NCBI RefSeq assembly: GCF_003633715.1
Contig: NZ_RBIE01000001.1
Span: 853,331 to 917,330, forward strand
From: Thermovibrio guaymasensis
GTDB lineage: Bacteria; Aquificota; Aquificia; Desulfurobacteriales; Desulfurobacteriaceae
Direction: 5' to 3'
DNA: 64,000 nt
Shown: positions 1 through 8,054 of the stretch, in pieces
Numbering within the stretch: position 1 is the stretch's first letter
How the letters are laid out: every line of letters starts with the position of its first letter
The notes under the pieces: model-generated
What the model was told of the DNA's origin: nothing
Databases searched by the model: none
The model's input: the letters and a program-made list of their open reading frames with translations, nothing else
Translations under genes and position numbers: made by a program

Positions 1-78
1 TGGAGCGATAACAAACTGAGGAAGTTCTACAGAGCCTGGAACAGCATTGAAGGAAACTTTGAAGAGGAGGTGTTCTAA
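1..78 (+). CDS. 3' end of an unidentified gene (partial)
   Basis: The first frame is open from base 1 and ends in TAA at 76-78, giving the last 25 residues of a protein (ending GNFEEEVF). The stop overlaps the ATG of the following ArsR-type gene by one base (TAATG), so the two are probably translationally coupled. The fragment is too short to assign; the acidic tail shows no motif. Confidence 0.5.
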   Translation, partial: WSDNKLRKFYRAWNSIEGNFEEEVF

Positions 79-365
79 TGATTACTTACGAGGAAGTATC
101 TGAAAGGGAACTTCTAGAGAAGGCCGAACTTTTAAAAGTTCTCGGTCATCCTGAGAGGCTGGCAATAGTTCTCCTAACACTCAACGGAGAAATGTGCGTC
201 AAAGACATCGTTGAAACTTTGGGAATTTCGCAGCCAAAAGCGTCCCAACACGTTGGTCTCATGAAGGAAGTAGGACTTTTAACCTTCAGAAAGGAGGGAA
301 CGAAGGTACTCTATAGAGTAAACAACGAAATCGTTAAGGAAATTATGGAGATCTTATTTAGCTAA
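78..365 (+). CDS. ArsR-family winged-helix transcriptional regulator
   Basis: A 95-residue protein of the usual ArsR/SmtB length. Residues about 15-90 form a winged helix-turn-helix: a helix around LKVLGHPERLAIVLLTL, the recognition region GISQPKASQHVGLMKEVGLL and a wing ending in KVLYRVNN. Only one Cys is present (EMCVKD), so the CxC metal site of classical ArsR is absent and the ligand is unknown. An AGGAGG-like SD lies in the end of the upstream gene. It sits directly before the hydrogenase operon, whose promoter carries a perfect palindrome, so it may control hydrogenase expression; that link is inference. Confidence 0.85.
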   Translation: MITYEEVSERELLEKAELLKVLGHPERLAIVLLTLNGEMCVKDIVETLGISQPKASQHVGLMKEVGLLTFRKEGTKVLYRVNNEIVKEIMEILFS

Positions 366-439
366 AAAGCAAAGCTTAGGTAAACGCAAAATTTGGAGTA
401 AAGCCTCAAATATAAGGAAATTTTTATATTATTTGGTTT

Positions 440-453
440 GTCAATTAATTGAC
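440..453. promoter_or_regulatory. Palindromic operator candidate upstream of hydA
   Basis: A perfect 14-bp palindrome, GTCAATT/AATTGAC, lies about 30 bp upstream of the hydA -35 element and downstream of the ArsR-type gene. Dyads of this kind are typical of dimeric winged-helix repressors or activators. Binding is inferred from symmetry and position only. Confidence 0.4.
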
Positions 454-484
454 TATCTTCTAAAAATAGAAAATTAGCATAATG

Positions 485-513
485 TTGACTTTCGATTAAA
501 GCTGGTCTAAAAT
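485..513 (+). promoter_or_regulatory. Sigma-70 type promoter of the hydrogenase operon
   Basis: TTGACT at 485-490, a 17-bp spacer, and TAAAAT at 508-513. Each hexamer matches the consensus at 5 of 6 positions and the spacing is optimal. The hydA start codon follows 44 bp later with the SD GAGGAGGG at 546-553. Confidence 0.7.
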
Positions 514-557
514 GATTTAATGAAAAAGACAAGAACCCACTTTACGAGGAGGGCACC

Positions 558-1637
558 ATGAATAGAAGTCTTTTCCTGGGGGGAATTCCCAAAACGATCT
601 CCCGTAGAGGGTTCCTGAGAGCCTGTGCAATAGCTACCGCAGCTATGGGTTTACCTATGGAAATGGTTCCTAAGGTAGCTGAAGCTGCCTCAGACCCGAA
701 AAGGCCTAGCGTTGTTTGGCTTCATTTTCAGGAGTGTACCGGCTGCTCAGAATCCCTCTTAAGAGCATCCCACCCAGACTTAGCGACTCTCATCCTTGAC
801 CTTATCTCACTTGACTACCACGAAACCCTTGCAGCTGCTGCAGGAAAGCAGATGGAGGAAAACCTAGAAAAGGCAATTGAAAGGGGTAATTATGTCCTAG
901 TGGTTGAAGGAGGAATTCCCCTTAAGGACGGAGGAATTTACTGTAAAATCGCAGGAAAAACGGCAGTAGAGATTCTCAAGAAAGCTTCTGAAAAGGCACT
1001 GGCAATCATCGCAATCGGAACCTGTGCTGCTTACGGTGGAGTTCAGGCTGCAAAGCCGAACCCAACAGGGGCCGTTGGAGTTTCCGAAATTATTAAGGAT
1101 AAACCTATAATTAACGTACCTGGATGTCCTCCAAACCCACACAACTTCCTTTCAACGGTTCTCTACTTCTTAACGTTTAAGAAACTTCCGCCAACAGATA
1201 AGTTTGGAAGGCCTCTGTTTGCCTACGGAAGGAAAGTTCACGACCACTGCGAAAGAAGGCCTCACTTTGACGAAGGAAGGTTTGCAGAAAGGTTTGGAGA
1301 CGTTGGTCACAGGCTCGGATTCTGTCTCTACAAGGTCGGCTGTAAGGGTCCAGAAACTTACTCCAACTGTCCAGTAATTAGGTTTAACGACGTTGAAGTA
1401 TGGCCTGTATCTGTTGGAAACGGATGTTACGGATGTACAGAGCCAAACTTCTGGGATACAATGACTCCGTTCCATAAGAGGCTTCCAAACGTTAAGATTC
1501 CTGGTGGAAAAGGTATCCAAACAAGTGCAACACAAATTGGTAAGGCTGCTCTCGGCGTAACTGCCGCAGCAGTAGCTATCCATGCCGGCGTAGGAATAGC
1601 AAAAAGACTAGCAACCGGATCAAAGTCTGAAGAGTAA
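558..1637 (+). CDS. hydA: [NiFe] hydrogenase small subunit, group 1 membrane-bound uptake type
   Basis: Electron-transfer subunit of a periplasmic H2-uptake hydrogenase, passing electrons from the Ni-Fe site of the large subunit to cytochrome b. A Tat signal is clear (SRRGFL at residues 15-20, likely cleavage after AEAA about residue 44). The proximal cluster motif CTGC is at 60-63, PGCPPNP is present, and distal and medial cluster ligands lie in the HDHCER and GNGCYGC regions. A C-terminal hydrophobic helix anchors it in the membrane. Gly, not Cys, sits inside CTGC and in AAYGGVQ, so the two extra cysteines of O2-tolerant enzymes are missing and a standard, oxygen-sensitive enzyme is expected. 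At 359 residues it has normal length. Confidence 0.96.
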   Translation: MNRSLFLGGIPKTISRRGFLRACAIATAAMGLPMEMVPKVAEAASDPKRPSVVWLHFQECTGCSESLLRASHPDLATLILDLISLDYHETLAAAAGKQMEENLEKAIERGNYVLVVEGGIPLKDGGIYCKIAGKTAVEILKKASEKALAIIAIGTCAAYGGVQAAKPNPTGAVGVSEIIKDKPIINVPGCPPNPHNFLSTVLYFLTFKKLPPTDKFGRPLFAYGRKVHDHCERRPHFDEGRFAERFGDVGHRLGFCLYKVGCKGPETYSNCPVIRFNDVEVWPVSVGNGCYGCTEPNFWDTMTPFHKRLPNVKIPGGKGIQTSATQIGKAALGVTAAAVAIHAGVGIAKRLATGSKSEE

Positions 1638-1666
1638 TAACTAAACCCACGGTGGGGAGGTAAAAG

Positions 1667-3412
1667 ATGGCAAACAGAGTAGTAGTTGACCCAATTACGA
1701 GAATTGAGGGTCATTTAAGGATAGAGGTCGTTCCAGAAAATGGTTTTATAAAAGACGCTTACTCTTCCGCTCAGATGTGGAGGGGTATTGAAGTTATCCT
1801 TCAAGGAAGGGACCCAGACGACGCGTGGATGTTTGCACAGAGGATCTGTGGAGTTTGTACAACAGTCCACGCCATAGCTTCCGTTAGGTCTGTGGAGAAC
1901 GCACTACAACTTGAAGTCCCCTACAACGCTCAGATGGTTAGAAACATCATCATCGCAGCCCACGCCCTCCACGACCACATCGTTCACTTCTACCACCTTT
2001 CAGCCCTTGACTGGGTTGACGTTGTTTCAGCTTTAAAGGCAGACCCACACAAGGCTGCAAAGATTGCTGAAAGCTATCAAAACTGGAAGTTAAACGGTGC
2101 AGCAGTATTTAAGGCTGTTCAGGATAAACTCAAGAAGTTCGTAAAGAGTGGTCAGCTTGGCCCGTTTGCTAACGGTTACTGGGGCCACCCAGCAATGAAA
2201 CTACCACCAGAAGTTAACCTAATTGCCGTAACCCACTACCTCCAAGCCCTTGATTACCAAAGGAAGGCAGACCAAGCCATTGCAATCCTCGGTGGAAAGA
2301 ACCCACACATCCAAAACCTTGCAGTAGGTGGCGTTTCAACTGCAATTAACCCTGACAACGAAGCAACCCTCAACATGGAAAGACTCTACTACATCAAGCA
2401 ACTCCTTGAGGAAGTTAGGGACTTCGTTCACAACTGTTACGTACCAGACGTTATCGCAATAGCCGCCTTCTACAAAGAGTGGCTCAAGTACGGTAGGGGT
2501 GTTGATAACTACCTTGCAGTTCCTGACCTCCCACAGGACACAAAGGGAGAGACCTTTGACATCTACGGTGGAACTATAATAGGAGGAGACCTTTCAACAG
2601 TTAAACCGATTAAGAGCTTTAACGACAGGTACTTCATAGATAACGTTGCTGAGAACATTACTCACTCCTGGTACAGAGGTAGCTGGACGAGACATCCATG
2701 GGATGAGGAGACAGTTCCAGAGTACACAGACATGCCAGGGGGCTACGTCGATCCTCAAGGCAAATACTCATGGGCAAAAGCTCCAAGGTTTAAACAAGGG
2801 AACGACTACATTCCAATGCAGGTTGGTCCACTAGCACAAGTCCTTGTAAACTACGCCCTCGGACACAAGCTTACAAGGAAGTACGTTGATAGTGCACTTG
2901 AGCAGCTTAAGAGCGTCCTATCACTCCTTGGTGAGAACTCTGACGGCGTTGACATCAACGCCCTTCAATCAACACCAGGAAGACACCTTGCAAGGGCCCT
3001 TAGAGCTCAGGTTCTTTCAGACCTTGCCCTCAAACAGTGGGAGCAACTTGTTGACAACATTGGCCGTGGAGACCTTGAAATCTATAACCCACCAACCTAT
3101 CCCAAAGGAGAAGTTAAGGGATGCGGCTTTCACGAAGCTCCAAGGGGAACTCTATCCCACTGGATTGTCATTGAAAACGGAAAGATTAAGAACTATCAGG
3201 CTGTTGTTCCTTCAACTTGGAACGCTTCACCTATGGACGACAAAGGACAGCACGGTCCGTATGAAGCTTCACTGATAGGAAATCCAATTGCCGATCCAGA
3301 AAAGCCACTTGAGGTTCTCAGAACTGTTCACTCATTTGACCCATGTATCGCATGTGCGGTTCACATGATCGACCCTGAAGGTGAAGAAATAGTTAAAGTA
3401 AAGGCTCTTTAA
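1667..3412 (+). CDS. hydB: [NiFe] hydrogenase large (catalytic) subunit
   Basis: Carries the Ni-Fe(CN)2CO active site and oxidises H2. The two ligand motifs are intact: RICGVC (C61, C64) near the N-terminus and DPCIACAVH (C560, C563, H566) near the end. The 15 residues after H566 form the peptide normally removed by the maturation protease, which is encoded two genes downstream. All ligands are Cys codons, so it is not a [NiFeSe] enzyme. The SD GGGGAGG lies just before the ATG. It has no signal of its own and is expected to be exported with HydA through Tat. Confidence 0.97.
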   Translation: MANRVVVDPITRIEGHLRIEVVPENGFIKDAYSSAQMWRGIEVILQGRDPDDAWMFAQRICGVCTTVHAIASVRSVENALQLEVPYNAQMVRNIIIAAHALHDHIVHFYHLSALDWVDVVSALKADPHKAAKIAESYQNWKLNGAAVFKAVQDKLKKFVKSGQLGPFANGYWGHPAMKLPPEVNLIAVTHYLQALDYQRKADQAIAILGGKNPHIQNLAVGGVSTAINPDNEATLNMERLYYIKQLLEEVRDFVHNCYVPDVIAIAAFYKEWLKYGRGVDNYLAVPDLPQDTKGETFDIYGGTIIGGDLSTVKPIKSFNDRYFIDNVAENITHSWYRGSWTRHPWDEETVPEYTDMPGGYVDPQGKYSWAKAPRFKQGNDYIPMQVGPLAQVLVNYALGHKLTRKYVDSALEQLKSVLSLLGENSDGVDINALQSTPGRHLARALRAQVLSDLALKQWEQLVDNIGRGDLEIYNPPTYPKGEVKGCGFHEAPRGTLSHWIVIENGKIKNYQAVVPSTWNASPMDDKGQHGPYEASLIGNPIADPEKPLEVLRTVHSFDPCIACAVHMIDPEGEEIVKVKAL

Positions 3413-3437
3413 GAGGGAAGGGGAGCTCCCCTCCCTC
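3413..3437 (+). promoter_or_regulatory. Intra-operon hairpin between hydB and hydC
   Basis: Starting right at the hydB stop is a GC-rich inverted repeat centred on GGGAGCTCCC, with arms GAGGGAAGGGGAG and CTCCCCTCCCTC and one bulged base. No U-tract follows, so it is more likely an mRNA-stabilising or processing element than a full terminator. It could set hydB:hydC stoichiometry. Confidence 0.5.
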
Positions 3438-3461
3438 CTAAAGCCAATGAGGAGGGAAAAA

Positions 3462-4109
3462 ATGGCAATTTACGAGAAGAAATACGTATGGAGTATCCTT
3501 CTGAGGCTCTTCCACTGGACTTTTGCCCTATCAATATTTACCCTTGTAGTTACAGGCCTCTACATACACTGGCCCTGGACGAATACTTGGCTTGAAAGTA
3601 GCCATCAGTTCACAATGGCCATTATGAGGTGGATACACTTTGTGGCTGGTATGTTCTTTACATGTGCAGTCTTAGCAAGGCTCTACCTCTGGTTCTTCGG
3701 GAACAAGTACGAGAGAGTTTGGGACTTTTTACCGATTAACGGTAGGAATATAAAGAACCTCTTTTCAACCCTCCTTTACTACGCTTACCTTACGGACCAT
3801 CACGAGGAGAGACTGGGCCACAACGCTCTAGCAGGAACCGCTTACTTCTTCACCCTAATCCTTGCAGTTATACAGTTCATCACCGGCCTCTACCTCCTCT
3901 ACCCTGAAAATAACTTCTTCGTCTCCCTTGGAAGTGCAATGTTTGGAACACAGCAGGAGGCAAGGTTCATCCACTACATCCTCAACTGGTACTTTGCTTG
4001 GTTCGCCCTAGTTCACATCTACATAGTAGTCTGGAACGACATAAAGAACCCCGAAGGACTTATCTCTTCAATTTTTGACGGTTACAAGTTCCACAAGAAA
4101 GAAAGTTAA
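3462..4109 (+). CDS. hydC: Hydrogenase cytochrome b subunit
   Basis: Di-heme membrane subunit that transfers electrons from HydAB to the quinone pool. The 215 residues contain four strongly hydrophobic segments and the conserved histidines (LLRLFHW, RWIHFVAG, GHNALAG, ALVHIYIV) that ligate the hemes in the Wolinella HydC/HyaC family. The ATG at 3462 is chosen over one 15 bases upstream because GGAGGG ends 5 bases before it and the product then starts MAIYEKKY. Part of the hydABC transcription unit. Confidence 0.93.
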   Translation: MAIYEKKYVWSILLRLFHWTFALSIFTLVVTGLYIHWPWTNTWLESSHQFTMAIMRWIHFVAGMFFTCAVLARLYLWFFGNKYERVWDFLPINGRNIKNLFSTLLYYAYLTDHHEERLGHNALAGTAYFFTLILAVIQFITGLYLLYPENNFFVSLGSAMFGTQQEARFIHYILNWYFAWFALVHIYIVVWNDIKNPEGLISSIFDGYKFHKKES

Positions 4110-4131
4110 AAACAACTCAAGAAAGAAAGCT

Positions 4132-4165
4132 AAAGGGGGAGTTTATCTCCCCCTTTATTAATTTT
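4132..4165 (+). terminator. Terminator-like hairpin after hydC
   Basis: A perfect 10-bp stem AAAGGGGGAG/CTCCCCCTTT (4132-4141 and 4147-4156) with a 5-base loop, followed by ATTAATTTT. It fits an intrinsic terminator but lies inside the hyd/hyp gene run, so it probably attenuates read-through into the protease and hyp genes. Confidence 0.65.
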
Positions 4166-4174
4166 GGAGGAAAG

Positions 4175-4708
4175 ATGGAGAAAATTGGCCTAATGGGAGT
4201 TGGAAACGTCCTTTTAAAGGACGAAGGATTCGGAGTTAAACTCCTCTACATACTAAAAGCCAAGTATGAGTTTCCTGAAAACGTTATCCTTATTGATGGA
4301 GGAACTGCAGGGATTTTCCTCTCCCCCGAAATTGACTACCTTGACAAACTCTTAATTATTGACGTAGTTAAAGCTGAAGGAAAGCCTGGAGAAATAAAGG
4401 TATACAACAAAGAGGATTTCTTCATAGATAAATTACCTCTCAAGCTCTCTCCTCACCAGTTAGGCCTTCAGGAAGTTTTACTTTTAAACGAGATAAAGGG
4501 AACTTGCCCAAAGGAAATTAAGTTAATCGGGATAATTCCAAAGTCCGTTGAAACCGGAACAGAGTTAACTCCCGAACTTGAAGAGAGACTGGCTGAAGTA
4601 GAAAAAATGGTAATTAATGTATTGAGCGATTGGGGAGTAAGGCCAAAATTAAAGGAGAAACCTGAAAACCCGGAAATTTGGTGGGAAAGGAAAGTAAAGG
4701 AGGCTTAA
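4175..4708 (+). CDS. hydD: Hydrogenase maturation endopeptidase (HyaD/HybD family)
   Basis: Cleaves the C-terminal peptide of the hydrogenase large subunit after nickel insertion. The family signature GVGNVLLKDEGFGV is at the N-terminus (its Glu is a Ni ligand). LIIDVV supplies the expected Asp and SPHQLGLQE the His. It is 177 residues, slightly long because of a Pro/Lys-rich tail (EKPENPEIWWERKV). SD GGAGG lies before the ATG. Its stop abuts the hypC start (TAA then ATG). Its substrate is presumably HydB of the same operon. Confidence 0.93.
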   Translation: MEKIGLMGVGNVLLKDEGFGVKLLYILKAKYEFPENVILIDGGTAGIFLSPEIDYLDKLLIIDVVKAEGKPGEIKVYNKEDFFIDKLPLKLSPHQLGLQEVLLLNEIKGTCPKEIKLIGIIPKSVETGTELTPELEERLAEVEKMVINVLSDWGVRPKLKEKPENPEIWWERKVKEA

Positions 4709-4945
4709 ATGTGTGTAGGCGTTCCGATGAAAATCGTTGAAATCAACTATCCAATGGCAGTTGCCGAAGCAAAGGGAGTAAGGAGGACAATTAGCCTAAT
4801 GCTCCTTCCCGAAGGAGAGGTGAAAGAGGGAGATTACGTTATGGTCCACGTGGGAAACGCAATTGAAAAGATAGACCAGGAAGAGGCTAAGGAGATATGG
4901 AAGGCGTTGGATGAGGTATTGGAAGCCCTTGAGGAGGAAGGTTAA
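4709..4945 (+). CDS. hypC: Hydrogenase assembly chaperone HypC
   Basis: A 78-residue HypC/HupF-family chaperone that with HypD carries the Fe(CN)2CO unit and keeps the large subunit open for metal insertion. The essential N-terminal Cys is present (MCVGVP; the usual form is MCLAIP), followed by the small beta-barrel with GDYVMVHVG. It begins immediately after the protease stop and abuts hypA. Confidence 0.93.
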   Translation: MCVGVPMKIVEINYPMAVAEAKGVRRTISLMLLPEGEVKEGDYVMVHVGNAIEKIDQEEAKEIWKALDEVLEALEEEG

Positions 4946-5296
4946 ATGCATGAAACCTCAATAGCCATGGGGCTTCTAAATTCCCTAGAAGAACTGGCAG
5001 AGAGGGAAAAGGCAAAGAGAGTAGTCAAAGTAAAAGTTAAAATCGGAAAGCTATCGGGAATAGTTGTTGACTCTTTTGTTTTCGCCTTTAACGCACTAAA
5101 GGAACAAAGCCAAAAGCTAAAAGAAACAGAACTTGTAGTTGAAGAAGTCCCAATAACCTATAGGTGCAAGGACTGTAACCATACATTCCAAACTGAAAGC
5201 GTCTTCTTTCCCGAATGTCCTAAGTGCGGCTCTTTAAAGCTGGAACTCATATCAGGAGAGGAACTTGAAGTAGTCAACGCCGAGTTAGAGGTATAG
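4946..5296 (+). CDS. hypA: Hydrogenase nickel incorporation protein HypA
   Basis: Nickel chaperone working with HypB. The N-terminal MHETSIAMGLL supplies the Ni-binding His2 and Glu3. Two CxxC pairs (CKDC and CPKC) form the structural zinc site around residues 74-94. The length (116 residues) is normal. It starts on the base after the hypC stop. Confidence 0.95.
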   Translation: MHETSIAMGLLNSLEELAEREKAKRVVKVKVKIGKLSGIVVDSFVFAFNALKEQSQKLKETELVVEEVPITYRCKDCNHTFQTESVFFPECPKCGSLKLELISGEELEVVNAELEV

Positions 5297-5298
5297 GC

Positions 5299-5991
5299 AT
5301 GATAGTTAAAGACATATTCAACGGAAGTTTCGCAAGCTACTACGAGAAAGTTATAAATAGGCTTTCCAGTCCCCTATACGTTAATAGGTGGAGAAGGAGC
5401 TTGGTAAGAGGAGCACTAGCCCTTAAACCTGAACCTGAGGTCGTAGTAGACTTTTGTTCAGGAGCCGGAAACGTAGGTGAGTTCCTACTCCAAGAAGTTC
5501 CCGAGTGTAAACTCATTAACTGCGACATAAGTTTAAAGCTCCTTAAAATGGCAAAGGAAAGGATGGGAAGTAGGGCCTACAACGTTTGCTCAGACAACAG
5601 GTTTTTTCCCCTAAAAGGAAACAGTATAGACATCCTATTTTCCTCCTTCTGCGTAAGGAACTCTCCACAGATTGAGCTAACGGTAAGAGAGGCAAAGAGA
5701 TGTCTAAAGAAAGGAGGTATCTGGGCAGTCCTTGACTTTTTCAGGGTAAAGGAGAGGAACTTCTGTACTTCAGCAAACGAAGCGATTTTTAAGTCTTTCA
5801 TGGAGCTAAACAAGTTCGTCTCAAAGGAGAACAGGAAAGCCATTGATTACCTGTTTGAATCAATAGAAAAGTTTATGACAGTTAATGAGTTTAAAGAGCT
5901 CCTCTTTGAAGAGGGTTTTGAAGTTGCTGAGGTGAAGAACTTCATGGGTGGAATAGCATCAACAGTAATTGGGATAAAAAGGGAGGTATAA
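5299..5991 (+). CDS. Class I SAM-dependent methyltransferase of unknown substrate
   Basis: A 230-residue Rossmann methyltransferase. Motif I is VVDFCSGAGNVGEF (about residues 49-62), the acidic ribose-binding Asp is in LINCDIS, and the post-motif RNSPQIELTVREAKRCLKKGG resembles the UbiE/COQ5 and methyltransferase-11 families. It lies between hypA and hypB with 2-base and 1-base gaps, so it is certainly co-transcribed with hydrogenase maturation genes. No methylation step is known in [NiFe] maturation. It could act on quinone, a metal carrier or an unrelated substrate; function unassigned. Confidence 0.75.
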   Translation: MIVKDIFNGSFASYYEKVINRLSSPLYVNRWRRSLVRGALALKPEPEVVVDFCSGAGNVGEFLLQEVPECKLINCDISLKLLKMAKERMGSRAYNVCSDNRFFPLKGNSIDILFSSFCVRNSPQIELTVREAKRCLKKGGIWAVLDFFRVKERNFCTSANEAIFKSFMELNKFVSKENRKAIDYLFESIEKFMTVNEFKELLFEEGFEVAEVKNFMGGIASTVIGIKREV

Positions 5992-5992
5992 A

Positions 5993-6751
5993 ATGTGTGA
6001 CGTATGCGGTTGCGGAGAACACAACCACGAAAGCGAAAACCTCTTTAAAGTCTCTGATGAAACCGGAAGGAAGAACGTAGAAATCAAGAAGAATCTACTG
6101 AGTAAAAATGACCAGGTTGCAATGCACAACAAGGAGCACTGGGATAGAGACGGGGTTTTAGTCATAAATCTAATCAGCTCACCAGGTTCAGGAAAAACAA
6201 CCCTCCTTGAAAGGACAATTGAAGCCCTAAAGGATGAGTTCAAAATAGGAGTACTTGAGGGAGACATTGAAACTGAGAGGGATGCAGAGAGGGTAAGGGC
6301 TAAAGGAGCCGCTGCTGTTCAGCTAACAACCGGTGGAGCTTGCCACCTGGAGGCCCCCCTTGTCCACAAAGGATACCACGCCCTTACAAAACAGATGGGA
6401 GGAGCTCCCGACATCCTCTTTATTGAAAACGTAGGAAACCTCGTATGTCCATCTTCCTTCTACTTGGGAGAGGACGTAAGAGTAGTCTTAATTTCCGTTC
6501 CAGAAGGAGCAGATAAGCCTGCCAAATATCCAAAGGCCTTTAAGACTTCTCAGGTATTTATAATCACAAAAACAGACCTACTTCCATACTTTGACTTTGA
6601 CGTAAAGAAAGTAAAGGAAGAAGCCCTATCCCTCAATCCGAAACTTAAAGTATTTACGGTTTCATCTAAAACCGGTGAAGGAATTGACCAGTGGATAGAT
6701 TTCCTCAGGGAAAAGGTCAAGGAGAAGAAAGGAGCTCTTCAGGAGAAGTAG
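5993..6751 (+). CDS. hypB: Hydrogenase nickel incorporation GTPase HypB
   Basis: SIMIBI-class GTPase that delivers nickel with HypA. The N-terminus MCDVCGCGEHNHE has the high-affinity Ni motif CxxCGC. The P-loop is SSPGSGKTT (about residue 62), switch regions include LEGDIETERD, and GGACHLE carries the conserved Cys-His metal site at the dimer interface. NKxD is represented by TKTD. At 252 residues it is typical. hypD, hypE and hypF are not in this window. Confidence 0.95.
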   Translation: MCDVCGCGEHNHESENLFKVSDETGRKNVEIKKNLLSKNDQVAMHNKEHWDRDGVLVINLISSPGSGKTTLLERTIEALKDEFKIGVLEGDIETERDAERVRAKGAAAVQLTTGGACHLEAPLVHKGYHALTKQMGGAPDILFIENVGNLVCPSSFYLGEDVRVVLISVPEGADKPAKYPKAFKTSQVFIITKTDLLPYFDFDVKKVKEEALSLNPKLKVFTVSSKTGEGIDQWIDFLREKVKEKKGALQEK

Positions 6752-6771
6752 GGCCTTTGGCCCTTATTTTG
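6750..6771 (+). terminator. Intrinsic terminator of the hyd-hyp operon
   Basis: AGGGCC/GGCCCT stem with a TTT loop followed by TATTTTG. It overlaps the hypB stop codon. Confidence 0.65.
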
Positions 6772-6806
6772 TATTATTAGTCAAACTCCCAAAACGGAGT
6801 AAAGAA

Positions 6807-8054
6807 GTGAAGCTTCTAACCGCCGCACTCTTTACCTTAATTCCACTTTCTGCCTACGCTGTCACTCCTGAGGAAGTTGCCAAGTATCTCTTAAATAACT
6901 CTCTAGACATAAAAACGGCCAAAAAGTCTGTAGAGAAGGAAAGGATTAGTAGAGTGGTAACGGAAAGGGAGTTCTTCCCAGAAATTAACCTTTCGGCCTC
7001 CTTCTCTGAATTCTATCCGGACTTCAAGGAAAGCTGGAACCAGAAGTACTCCCTAGGAGCAACTGTTTCTGCTGAGCCCATTAACTTCCAGAGGTTCGTA
7101 AAGCTAGAAATTGACTCAACCAGGATTAAAGCTAAAGAGGAGAAGTTAAAAGAAACCCTCCTTGAACAGCTCTTTTTAGCCCTAAAGGAGCTCTACAATT
7201 TAAAAGCTTACCAGGAGAGAATACTCTTTAAGGAGGAATCTCTAAGGTCAGCCAAAGAGATACTTAAAGTAGCACAAGAGAAATATAAAAAAGGCCTAGT
7301 TATGATAACCGACGTTTTAAAGGCAAAATCCCAGGTTGAAAACGTTAAAGGGGAGCTCTCAAAACTAAAAGCCCAGTACAGACAGAGCTTTAACAGGCTC
7401 AACGAACTCCTTAACTTCTCCCTCAGTGAAGAGGAAAAGCCCCAGTTTGAGTTTTTGAAAGAGAAGGTCAGTGTAGAAAAGAAAGAGCTTTTAAGGACTG
7501 CACTTGAGATGCGACCTGAGGTTAAAGAAGCTAAGGAGGAGGTAAAGGAAAATTCTCTAAGAGTAAAATACACCCAGAGAACCCTATCTCCGAGGTTAAA
7601 TCTAAGTTTCTCCTGGAACAGGAGCGGAACGTCATTCTGGCCTCAGGACAGGAACTACTCAGCAGGAGTAAGTTTGAACTTTCCGATATTTGACAGCGGC
7701 TTAACAACTTACAGGACGATGGCTCAAGAGAAAGAGAAAGAAATTTCCCTAATTAACCTAAAGAAAGTAAAAAACAGAGTAAAGAGGGAAGTCCTTGATG
7801 CAATTGCCGACGTTGAGTCTGGATATGAGAACTTAAAGTCAGCCAAAGCCTTCCTTGAGTTCTCAAAGAGGGCCTACGAGAGGACCTTAAACGAGTATAA
7901 GTTGGGAGTTTCCGACATCGTATCCCTCCTTCAAGCTTATACTAACCTTAAGGAGGCCCAGGATAGGTACGTCTCCTCACTCTTAAACTACAACATTTCC
8001 CTCTTATCACTGAAGAAAGCTACTGGGGAGCTCTTAACGGAGGTTAAAAAGTGA
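6807..8054 (+). CDS. TolC-family outer membrane efflux protein
   Basis: Outer-membrane channel of a tripartite export system. It has a Sec signal (MKLLTAALFTLIPLSAYA), then two repeats of long amphipathic helices (LKELYNLKAYQERILFKEES and DAIADVESGYENLKSAKAFL) and beta segments (NLSFSWNRSG, AGVSLNFPIFD) typical of OEP repeats. GTG start with CGGAG upstream. It overlaps the adaptor gene by 4 bases, so the two proteins are made together. The substrate is unknown. Confidence 0.88.
   Translation: MKLLTAALFTLIPLSAYAVTPEEVAKYLLNNSLDIKTAKKSVEKERISRVVTEREFFPEINLSASFSEFYPDFKESWNQKYSLGATVSAEPINFQRFVKLEIDSTRIKAKEEKLKETLLEQLFLALKELYNLKAYQERILFKEESLRSAKEILKVAQEKYKKGLVMITDVLKAKSQVENVKGELSKLKAQYRQSFNRLNELLNFSLSEEEKPQFEFLKEKVSVEKKELLRTALEMRPEVKEAKEEVKENSLRVKYTQRTLSPRLNLSFSWNRSGTSFWPQDRNYSAGVSLNFPIFDSGLTTYRTMAQEKEKEISLINLKKVKNRVKREVLDAIADVESGYENLKSAKAFLEFSKRAYERTLNEYKLGVSDIVSLLQAYTNLKEAQDRYVSSLLNYNISLLSLKKATGELLTEVKK

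Noticed and set aside
1170-1583. Open minus-strand frames across hydA
   Set aside because: Antisense to a well-supported gene, with no recognisable protein features.
558-1637. Oxygen-tolerant membrane-bound hydrogenase
   Set aside because: The two supernumerary cysteines near the proximal cluster are glycines (CTGC and AYGGVQ).
1667-3412. Selenocysteine in the hydrogenase or formate dehydrogenase
   Set aside because: Both key positions are Cys codons and neither frame contains an in-frame TGA.
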